Made by a program: the position numbers and the translations under genes. Of a DNA stretch of 64,000 nucleotides, positions 57,373-64,000 are shown piece by piece. Each line of letters starts with the position of its first letter. The stretch's first letter is position 1. Source of the stretch: CBDATB01 sp965199745 (GTDB lineage Bacteria; Bacteroidota; Bacteroidia; Cytophagales; Flammeovirgaceae). The notes below the pieces were generated by a model. It worked only from the letters and a program-made list of their open reading frames with translations. It was not told where the DNA came from and made no database searches. The DNA lies in assembly GCA_965199745.1 (NCBI GenBank), contig CBDATB010000015.1:186001-250000 (forward strand), read 5' to 3'.

Positions 57373-57415
57373 AGGAGCGTAAAACTCAATAATAGATTTT
57401 ACGCTCCTTATTTTT
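57373..57415 (+). terminator. Terminator of giant gene 3, loop inverted
   Basis: Stem AGGAGCGTAAAA (57373-57384) with TTTTACGCTCCT (57397-57408), then TATTTTTG. The loop reads CTCAATAATAGA, the reverse complement of the loop in genes 1 and 2 apart from one base. On the reverse strand the stem is followed by GTTTTTAC, so it may also serve msrB. Confidence 0.85.
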
Positions 57416-57453
57416 GTATTTTTTTGCAATAAAATCCTTAGTTTAGAGGTAGT

Positions 57454-57849
57454 TCACTTTTCCTTAAAGCTCAAAGAAGCAGAATTAATACAATACCTTA
57501 AACCAGTGGGGCGGGGTCCATCGGAAAAAACATGCCCTAGGTGGGCATTGCAGTGCTTACAAAGCACTTCTGTACGAGCCATGCCGTGCGACTGGTCGGT
57601 CTGGGTAGCTACATTTTCTTTAACTGCATCCGAGAAACTCGGCCAGCCCGTACCCGAATCAAATTTTGTGTCCGACTCAAACAGCGGGATACCACAACAG
57701 ACACATTGATAACCCCCTTCTTCTTTAAATTGATTATATTTGCCTGTGAAAGGTAGTTCCGTTCCTTTCTGACGGGTAACTCTGTAGCTTTCTTCTGAAA
57801 GTTGCTCTCTCCATTCCCGATCGGATTTTTGTTTTTTTTTGTTTAGCAT
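57454..57849 (-). CDS. msrB: Peptide-methionine (R)-S-oxide reductase
   Basis: MsrB repairs oxidised methionine (R form) in proteins. The 131-residue product has the two zinc CxxC motifs (Cys49-Cys52 in YQCVCCGIPLF, and CKHC), the substrate segment FDSGTGWPSF, the HLGHVFSDGPRPTGLRYCINSASL motif with catalytic Cys, and the REWREQLSEESYRVTRQKGTE N terminus. It appears cytoplasmic, as no signal peptide is present. It converges with giant gene 3. Confidence 0.96.
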   Translation of the reverse strand: MLNKKKQKSDREWREQLSEESYRVTRQKGTELPFTGKYNQFKEEGGYQCVCCGIPLFESDTKFDSGTGWPSFSDAVKENVATQTDQSHGMARTEVLCKHCNAHLGHVFSDGPRPTGLRYCINSASLSFKEK

Positions 57850-57923
57850 GTATTTTCGTTTTTTATAAATTAATTTTTTTTTGTATTCGCGTATTAAACA
57901 GACTGCGAAATATATAGTAACGA

Positions 57924-58895
57924 ATGAATCAGAAAGAAGTTATATTGGGCGTTGATATAGGTGGTACAAATACTAAATTTGGCTTAGTGGATAGGCAAGG
58001 AAACTGCTTTGAAGCAACTAGCATTCCCACACAGGCACAGTTGCCCGTCGGAATTTTTTTAAGTAATTTCTACCGCGAAGTCGATGATATACAAAATAAA
58101 ATCAAAGGAGTTTTTGACCTAAAGGGTATTGGCGTTGGTGCACCTAACGGAAATTACTACAGAGGTACTATAGAACAAGCCCCTAACTTGAACTGGGGGG
58201 AGGTTGTTGAGTTTGTGCAGACGGTAAGGCAAAAATATAAAATGCCCGTAAAAATTACTAATGACGCCAATGCCGCTGCCTTAGGAGAAATGAAATTCGG
58301 TGTGGCAAAAGGAATGAAAAATTTTGTGGTGATTACGTTGGGGACGGGCTTGGGGAGCGGTATTGTGGTGAATGGGGATTTAGTATACGGCTATGACGGC
58401 TTTGCCGGTGAATTGGGTCATACCACAGTTTTTATTAAAGGAAGAGAACATACAACCGGGCGGCAGGGTTCGTTGGAAACCTATGTATCGGCAACAGGCA
58501 TCAAAAGGACTGCTTTTAAGTTATTGGCAAAAAGCATCGAACCCAGCGAACTAAGAAATATTTCTTTTCGAGACCTACAGGCTTCCGATATTACGCTAGC
58601 TGCGCAAAAAGGTGACTCCATTGCTTTGCGTACTTTTGATTACACTGCAAAAACTCTTGGTGTTAAACTTGCCGACCTCATCGCTTTACTGAGTCCAGAA
58701 GCTATTATTCTATTTGGCGGTTTGGCAAACGCTGGAGACTTACTGCTTGAACCTGCAAAAAAATATATGGAGCTATATAATATGAACATTTTCAGAAATA
58801 AAGTTAAGCTCTTAGTTTCAGATATGAAAGGCGGCAACGCGGCGGTTTTGGGGGCAGCTGCTTTAACTTGGCACGAAATAGATAAAACGGCTTAA
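57924..58895 (+). CDS. ROK-family sugar kinase (glucokinase-like)
   Basis: The 323-residue protein has the ROK ATP motif VDIGGTNTKFGLVD at the N terminus, the sugar-binding NDANAAALGEMKFG with catalytic Asp, GTGLGSGIV, and the second ATP motif LFGGLANAG. It probably phosphorylates glucose or a related sugar. The zinc motif usual in ROK proteins (CxCGxxGCxE) is replaced by HTTGRQGSLE: the cysteines are gone, while the preceding histidine (GELGHTTV) and the following Glu remain. This may mean a metal-independent fold or altered substrate. Its stop abuts the stop of the convergent M50 gene. Confidence 0.87.
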   Translation: MNQKEVILGVDIGGTNTKFGLVDRQGNCFEATSIPTQAQLPVGIFLSNFYREVDDIQNKIKGVFDLKGIGVGAPNGNYYRGTIEQAPNLNWGEVVEFVQTVRQKYKMPVKITNDANAAALGEMKFGVAKGMKNFVVITLGTGLGSGIVVNGDLVYGYDGFAGELGHTTVFIKGREHTTGRQGSLETYVSATGIKRTAFKLLAKSIEPSELRNISFRDLQASDITLAAQKGDSIALRTFDYTAKTLGVKLADLIALLSPEAIILFGGLANAGDLLLEPAKKYMELYNMNIFRNKVKLLVSDMKGGNAAVLGAAALTWHEIDKTA

Positions 58896-60017
58896 TCACT
58901 TGGAAATCACCCGAATGGGTTCGATAGAAAAGCAGAGTATAAAGACAATTAACGCAAGCCATCCAAGTATTTTTCTACCTGAGCTAAGCGGCTGGTCTTC
59001 TGTTGCTTTTGGGTGGTAAATACCTAAAAACCTTCCTAAGATAAAGCTCAGTATCAGTAATACTGGAAAGCCTTTTATTTGTGGAATATAAGAGGTCAAT
59101 AATAGCTGTGCGGAGAATATGCTCAAAGCAATAGACCATATAGTCATTTTATTTTTCCAGACTTTTCGCATGGTAAAATACAAAAAAAACAAATAGGCTA
59201 TGCCCCAGACCAAGATTTTTTGTGTACTTTGTTCGAAAGAGAATAGGTTCATCCCTCCAAAAAACATAAGTAATATGAATAAGACGACGGAAATTTTTTT
59301 GCTTTTTTCGTAACCCAACAAGCCATATAAGATGTGGCCACCATCTAATTGCCCTAAAGGAATTAGGTTGAGTGCAGTAAAATAACAGCCGAAATAACCA
59401 GCCAGAATAAACGGAGAATGTATGAGTTCATAATGGGGTATGGCTTGCGTATCGGCTACAAAGCTGATGAAAAAGGTTAACAGTAAATTTGTACCCATAA
59501 CAATGCCTTCAGTATACACATATTTAGGGTAATCTAGCCCATATTGTCGGTATTCAGGATGTAAGTGAAAAATGTATTCGTGCGAAGGGAGGTGTGTGAA
59601 ACCATAGTATAGCACACAGAGGGCAACGAAAAAGCCTGCTAAAGGTCCTGCAACACCTATGTCAAAAAATTTTTTTCTGGAATTAATAGCTTCTTTAATG
59701 CTTATAATCGCCCCAAAAGTACCCAAACTCGGCAGTTGGCCGAAAAAGTAAAAAGGAATATAATAGGGTAGGGTAACTTTGAGTTTATAAAACCTGGCAG
59801 TAAAATAATGCCCAAATTCATGTACGGTAAGAATTCCTAAAAAAGCAAAAGAAAAAGCCAAGCCAATGGTTAAATCATCATGGGTATAAGTATGTTGAAA
59901 TAGATATTTGTTGATAGTCCATTCCATACCGCAAAGTGTGGTAGTGATGAATGTAACAATAAATAAAACCAGATGCAGAAGGCATGTTTTGATATTTCTC
60001 ATTGATATATCATTCAA
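58896..60017 (-). CDS. Site-2-protease-like M50 membrane metallopeptidase
   Basis: The 373-residue protein has about eight hydrophobic segments, the zinc motif HEFGH at residues 66-70 inside a transmembrane helix (GILTVHEFGHYFTARFYKL), and the second motif NLIPLGQLDGGHILYGL with the third zinc ligand Asp. It also has the FDIGVAGPLAGFF segment common in M50 proteins. Such proteases cut transmembrane substrates within the bilayer, often in envelope stress signalling. No PDZ domain is visible. Its start overlaps the end of the upstream DUF4270-type gene by 8 bases, so the two are translationally coupled. Confidence 0.9.
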   Translation of the reverse strand: MNDISMRNIKTCLLHLVLFIVTFITTTLCGMEWTINKYLFQHTYTHDDLTIGLAFSFAFLGILTVHEFGHYFTARFYKLKVTLPYYIPFYFFGQLPSLGTFGAIISIKEAINSRKKFFDIGVAGPLAGFFVALCVLYYGFTHLPSHEYIFHLHPEYRQYGLDYPKYVYTEGIVMGTNLLLTFFISFVADTQAIPHYELIHSPFILAGYFGCYFTALNLIPLGQLDGGHILYGLLGYEKSKKISVVLFILLMFFGGMNLFSFEQSTQKILVWGIAYLFFLYFTMRKVWKNKMTIWSIALSIFSAQLLLTSYIPQIKGFPVLLILSFILGRFLGIYHPKATEDQPLSSGRKILGWLALIVFILCFSIEPIRVISK

Positions 60018-61482
60018 AAATGGTATAATGGATGAGTAAGCTCATATTTTGCCCTTGTTCATAACCTAGAGTACCAATCTTTGTTCCATTTAGTGTGTTA
60101 TTATTGCTGCCGATTGGGAGTATAAACAAGGGTAGGTTTTCTGTATCACCTTTTATTATTGGGTCAAAGTAAAAAGTAAGCAGCATATCTTGGTAAGCAT
60201 GACCGTTTTCGTTATACAGACTGCTCAAAGGGACTAAATTAGGAATACTGCTAGATGCTAGGCTAGCTCTAATTTGTGCCAAAGTAGCCGTATTAAAACT
60301 ATTAGCAATTATTACATCTTTCGCTGTGAGATTGTAGCTTTCGTCACGCGCTCTGTAAAGTTCTAGGCTTGCCAATGGGCTTACCTCAGCGTTGAGGCTT
60401 TGTTGTGTTGGGTTCAGCACCAGCGATATTCTGTTCGACACTGCGTTATTACTGTCGAGGAAAGCCTTAATATTAGGTAATCTAATTTTTGTAGCAATGC
60501 CTGTAAGCGATTGCACATAGGCTACATCATTGAGGTCTTCGGTGGGTATTTCTTCTCCTCGCTGCCAATCAGCGGGGAAAGCACTGTTGGTGAAATTGGA
60601 CTCGATACCCGTGAAGGTTCTACCAAAAGACATAGTGTAAACCCTTGAGCCTATAGGGTGGGTATAATAAATGCGCAACTCCTGAGGGATAATACTGAGT
60701 ACTAATTCATTGTCGGGTGATGTAGGAATTATTTTTATTCCCCGCACAATATTTTGCGCAAAAGCAGACTGGCTGGAGAAAGGGCCTGTAGCAGAGGCAT
60801 TTCTCAGGTCAAATATTTTTTGTCCGAAGGCAGCACTCAACGTAACACGGGGGTTTTTATCTACGTTGATAGTGGAGCCTGTTGTATCACCAGAAGCATT
60901 AACGGTGAAGGAAGTATCAACAGAGACCGTATCGAATTGAGTAGCCGGAAAAGAAAAGCGACCTATTTCGTTTGGAAGCGGGTCTATTTGATCAAACTGA
61001 TAATAAATATACGGGGCTGCAGAAGTTCCTAATCGTATGCTATCGGATAGTTCAAAAATAGAAAATTCTTGTGTGTTAGTACTATCTCCCAGCCGGTAAG
61101 AACCAAAATCAAATATCATTTCAACAGAATCAAAAAATGTAGAAGTTGAAGTAAAAATATTATCGGGTAGCACCGTGGGTGCTAAATTGAAATGACCTGA
61201 TGCGACGGTAATGCCAAAGTCTTTTTCCTGAATTCTGCCCACCAGTATTTGTCCACCACTCGGGTTATTAAAAGTGGTATTAACAGAATCCATCAATACT
61301 ACTGAAGTACTAATGGGTAATGTATCCAAGCGTGAACCGATAATATTTTCCACTACTTCAATAGGCAGTGTTATATCTTTATCGCTACACGAAAATAAGT
61401 CTAATAACACCCACAAAAAAGTCGAAGCTACTGCTAATCGGCTTAGCACAAATCGGGCATTAATATATTTTGTCAATTGCAA
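60010..61482 (-). CDS. DUF4270-type putative outer-membrane lipoprotein
   Basis: The 490-residue protein starts with a basic, hydrophobic signal ending in a lipobox-like LFSC followed by SDKD, so it is probably a lipoprotein. The rest is rich in beta-strand-like segments with repeated Ser/Thr/Asn, including VVLMDSVNTTFNNPSGGQILVGRIQEKDFG and ISLVLNPTQQSLNAEVSPLASLELYR, in the pattern of the Bacteroidota DUF4270 family. Function is unknown; its conserved neighbours are a short GT5 protein upstream and an M50 protease downstream, both seen here. Confidence 0.72.
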   Translation of the reverse strand: MQLTKYINARFVLSRLAVASTFLWVLLDLFSCSDKDITLPIEVVENIIGSRLDTLPISTSVVLMDSVNTTFNNPSGGQILVGRIQEKDFGITVASGHFNLAPTVLPDNIFTSTSTFFDSVEMIFDFGSYRLGDSTNTQEFSIFELSDSIRLGTSAAPYIYYQFDQIDPLPNEIGRFSFPATQFDTVSVDTSFTVNASGDTTGSTINVDKNPRVTLSAAFGQKIFDLRNASATGPFSSQSAFAQNIVRGIKIIPTSPDNELVLSIIPQELRIYYTHPIGSRVYTMSFGRTFTGIESNFTNSAFPADWQRGEEIPTEDLNDVAYVQSLTGIATKIRLPNIKAFLDSNNAVSNRISLVLNPTQQSLNAEVSPLASLELYRARDESYNLTAKDVIIANSFNTATLAQIRASLASSSIPNLVPLSSLYNENGHAYQDMLLTFYFDPIIKGDTENLPLFILPIGSNNNTLNGTKIGTLGYEQGQNMSLLIHYTIFE

Positions 61483-61523
61483 TAAATTTAAAAGTAAGAG
61501 TATCCAATTATTACGTTACATAG

Positions 61524-62330
61524 CTATTCCAATAGCCCGTTATAGAGTTTAAAATAAGAATCAATATATTCTTCGGTAGGTTCAATGATATTTATATTTT
61601 CAAATTCTTTAAAAACACCGTTTAGTTTAGTATTTAAGTGATTGTTAGACTTTACCGTTGTGTCGGCATAGGCAGCACCTGTTTTAATAAAACCTTCATA
61701 ATCGGCAGACTGAAGGTGGGCTAACATGCCATCTTCAATATCTGTCATTTTTACTTTAGCAATCAATTGCATACTGTCAAATTTATGCTCAAATTGGGTA
61801 TCATAAATAGTAAACACACTTTTGGTATTTTTAAATATCGGATCGTTTTTATACCTGGTTTTTAAATACATTGGTATCAGGCTGCTAATCCAATCATTAC
61901 AATGTACAATATCTGGTGGCCAGCCCAGTTTTTTCACTGTTTCTATTACACCTTTGCAAAAGAAAATCGCTCGCTCATCATTATCGTGATAAAAATTTTC
62001 TTCTGTATCGGTAAATATTGACTTTCTGTGAAAATAATCTTCATTATCAATAAAGTATACTTGTAGCTTAGCTTTGGGAATAGAAGCAACTTTAATGGTT
62101 AGTGGCTTTTCTTCTTCTCCAACAGTAATATTAATACCTGACAGGCGTACCACTTCATGTAGCCTGTTCCTTCTTTCATTAATCAAACCGAAACGCGGTA
62201 CAATAATTCTGATATCCATGCCTTTTTCCTGCATAGACTGCGGAAGCCTCCGCACATATTGAGCTACTTCCGAAGTTTCTAAAAAAGGTTCGATTTCACT
62301 TGCTACATAAAGAATTTTCAATTTTGACAT
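61524..62330 (-). CDS. Stand-alone GT5 (starch synthase) N-terminal domain protein
   Basis: The 268-residue protein matches only the N-terminal catalytic-domain half of glycogen/starch synthase: KILYVASEIEPFLETSEVAQYVRRLP, RIIVPRFGLI, then DIVHCNDWISSLIPMYLKTRY and the SVFTIYDTQFEHKF segment. The C-terminal GT-B domain is absent and the ADP-glucose lysine motif KTGGL is replaced by ETSEV. It is therefore unlikely to be a glycogen synthase. It starts the operon with the DUF4270-type and M50 genes. Its role is unknown; databases may label it glycogen synthase. Confidence 0.8.
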   Translation of the reverse strand: MSKLKILYVASEIEPFLETSEVAQYVRRLPQSMQEKGMDIRIIVPRFGLINERRNRLHEVVRLSGINITVGEEEKPLTIKVASIPKAKLQVYFIDNEDYFHRKSIFTDTEENFYHDNDERAIFFCKGVIETVKKLGWPPDIVHCNDWISSLIPMYLKTRYKNDPIFKNTKSVFTIYDTQFEHKFDSMQLIAKVKMTDIEDGMLAHLQSADYEGFIKTGAAYADTTVKSNNHLNTKLNGVFKEFENINIIEPTEEYIDSYFKLYNGLLE

Positions 62331-62704
62331 ATTTTGGTTGATTTTTTAAACGCAAAACAAAGCAGGGTAATAACTAGTAAGTTGAAATGCAAACAGCCAT
62401 GAATGTTGCTGACATAAGTATTAATTGATAATTAATAATTAACAATCATATATATCTGTTTGCCGATGGTTGCAAAAAAAGAAAGTGCAAAAATAATAAA
62501 AAAATTAGGGTTTTCAATAAATTGTGCTTACCTGAGCAGTCGTAAAAGTAGTAAACGATATGTTAAGTCATTTTCTACTAGACGGAACAATCTGCATAGT
62601 TACTTTCAGATGCTAGTAGCTTAGATTATTTCATGTATTTTGCCTAGATTTCTATCTAATATTATCTACTTTTAGCCTTTATTTAATCCTTGTATTTTCC
62701 AATT
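62331..62704. other. 374-base intergenic region between the GT5 gene and dnaB
   Basis: Divergent promoter region, AT-rich. I found no tRNA, repeat array or convincing small gene. It contains several short AT-rich inverted repeats (ATTAATTGATAATTAATAATT near 62422) but no clear TAnnTTTG box at a suitable distance from either start. Confidence 0.5.
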
Positions 62705-64000
62705 ATGGAAGCTTCAAAAGATACACCGACACGCGGGAGTATTTCCTCCAAAGCAAGTTTGCTCGATAAAGTGCTAACACGCGGGAGCTTGGGCAAAAAA
62801 CGCCCTTATAACTATGAGCTAGAAGAAGCAGTATTGGGTGCTATGATGCTCGAGAAGGATGCGCTTTCAGAAGTGATAGAAATGCTAAATTTACAGAGTT
62901 TTGATAAGGAAGCACACCAAAAAATTTTTCGGGCTATTGTCCAACTCTTTGAAAATGGAGAACCTGTAGATATTATGACTGTCAGTAATCGCTTGAGAGC
63001 CAATGGCGAACTCGAGCTAATAGGGGGTGCCTATTACGTATCTCAGCTAACAGCACGGGTAAATTCTGCCGCTAATATTTTATATCACGCGAGAATACTG
63101 CTGCAGTACACTATTAAAAGAGAAATTATTGAAGCAGCTAACGAAATTTTAAAACAGGCTTACGAAGAAACAACAGATGTGTTTGTGCTGTTGGATAAAT
63201 TTGAGCAAAAGCTCTTTGAGATATCAGCGTTTAATATTCGTAAAAGCTATACCGAATCCGAGTCTTTGGGTAAGGAACTCATGCAAGAATTAGAGACCAT
63301 GAAAGACACAAAAGATGGTTTGATTGGAGTGCCTAGTGGTTTTACCGATTTGGATAGGTTTACTGCCGGCTGGCAGCGCGCTAATTTGGTGATTATCGCG
63401 GCAAGACCTGGCATGGGTAAAACTGCCTTTATACTTTCGGCTATGCGAAATGCTGCTGTTGATTTTAAAAAAGCTGTAGTAATTTTTTCTCTAGAAATGT
63501 CTGCCATAGAACTAATGAAAAGGCTTTATTCTGCCGAATCGGAAATTGAAAGCGGCAAATTTCGTACACCTAACAAAATGTCGGAACAGGAATGGAAGCG
63601 GTTGGTTGCTAGAACAGCTGTTGTAACGCAAGCTCCGATTTTTGTTGACGATACACCCAGCATTTCTATTCTTGAATTAAGGGCAAAATCCCGTCGCCTG
63701 AAAGCACAACGCAACATAGAATTAATTATTGTGGATTACCTACAGCTGATGTCGGGCGAGCATAGCGGCAAAAGCGGTAACCGCGAACAAGAAATTGCCC
63801 ATATATCGCGCTGTTTGAAGCAACTAGCCAAAGAACTTGACATACCAGTCTTAGCTCTTTCTCAGTTGAGTAGAGCAGTAGAAGTTAGGGGTGGCGACAA
63901 AAGACCCCAACTATCTGATTTAAGGGAATCAGGCTCAATAGAGCAAGATGCCGATATAGTGATGTTTCTTTACAGACCCGAATATTACGATATTACCGAA
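62705..64000 (+). CDS. dnaB: Replicative DNA helicase DnaB, 3' end missing
   Basis: The first 432 codons of dnaB, open to the window's last base. The N-terminal primase-interacting domain (YNYELEEAVLGAMMLEKDALSEVIEML, then GGAYYVSQLTARV) is followed by the RecA-like domain with Walker A ARPGMGKTAF near residue 233, FSLEMSAIELMKRL, Walker B ELIIVDYLQLMSG and the VLALSQLSRAVEVRGGDKRPQLSDLRESGSIEQDADIVMFLYRPEYY region. It unwinds DNA at the replication fork. The ATG at 62705 gives a short Ser/Thr-rich extension before the family core. Confidence 0.96.
   Translation, partial: MEASKDTPTRGSISSKASLLDKVLTRGSLGKKRPYNYELEEAVLGAMMLEKDALSEVIEMLNLQSFDKEAHQKIFRAIVQLFENGEPVDIMTVSNRLRANGELELIGGAYYVSQLTARVNSAANILYHARILLQYTIKREIIEAANEILKQAYEETTDVFVLLDKFEQKLFEISAFNIRKSYTESESLGKELMQELETMKDTKDGLIGVPSGFTDLDRFTAGWQRANLVIIAARPGMGKTAFILSAMRNAAVDFKKAVVIFSLEMSAIELMKRLYSAESEIESGKFRTPNKMSEQEWKRLVARTAVVTQAPIFVDDTPSISILELRAKSRRLKAQRNIELIIVDYLQLMSGEHSGKSGNREQEIAHISRCLKQLAKELDIPVLALSQLSRAVEVRGGDKRPQLSDLRESGSIEQDADIVMFLYRPEYYDITE

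Overview
The window is a chromosomal segment of an AT-rich member of the phylum Bacteroidota. Evidence for this is the type IX secretion (T9SS) C-terminal sorting tails, a TamB gene divergent from tsaD, the gene trio for a short GT5 protein, a DUF4270-type lipoprotein and an M50 protease, a GH3-family protein next to lptB, several start regions without an obvious Shine-Dalgarno sequence, and -7 boxes of the TAnnTTTG type. The exact genus cannot be read from the sequence.

Layout. 1-7160: end of a fused serB-serA gene, hisS, murD, a DoxX membrane protein (reverse), trhO and a cystathionine synthase/lyase. 7297-16866: tamB (reverse), tsaD, a small conserved-looking protein, argS, an M23 peptidase and a small membrane-anchored protein. 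16993-24840: lpdA, lptB, a GH3-family enzyme, a propionyl-CoA synthetase-like gene and acs. 24991-33097: an IscA/HesB protein, lepA, then on the reverse strand hisG-hisD, tRNA-Trp(CCA), secE, nusG, rplK, rplA, rplJ and rplL. rplL is not followed by rpoBC; it faces lepA instead.

33386-57408 is the accessory part and the most interesting one. It holds three tandem giant genes of about 7.2, 8.9 and 7.2 kb for secreted modular proteins. Each has a signal peptide, then three or four copies of a module made of an Ig/cadherin-like domain, a LamG-like domain, a GNYDFNVAGIG-type domain and a cadherin-like domain. These are followed by four 97-residue cadherin-like repeats, one more cadherin domain and a T9SS tail. 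Between the start codon and the signal peptide each gene carries a poly-C run (18, 23 and 16 C), which is the classic layout of a slipped-strand phase switch. As written here the first and third genes are out of frame across the run. The second is in frame there but has a frameshift about 0.6 kb downstream, so no copy reads through from its ATG. Genes one and three are nearly identical direct repeats flanking gene two. Each gene ends in a strong hairpin terminator, and the loop of the third is the reverse complement of the other two.

57454-64000: msrB (reverse), a ROK-family sugar kinase, an M50 protease, a DUF4270-type lipoprotein, a stand-alone GT5 N-terminal domain protein, and the first 432 codons of dnaB, which runs off the window.

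Functionally the flanks are housekeeping: amino-acid and cell-wall synthesis, translation, acyl-CoA activation and envelope assembly. The repeat-rich cluster looks like a switchable and recombinable family of surface or secreted adhesin-like proteins inserted between hisG and msrB. The T9SS machinery they would need is not in this window.
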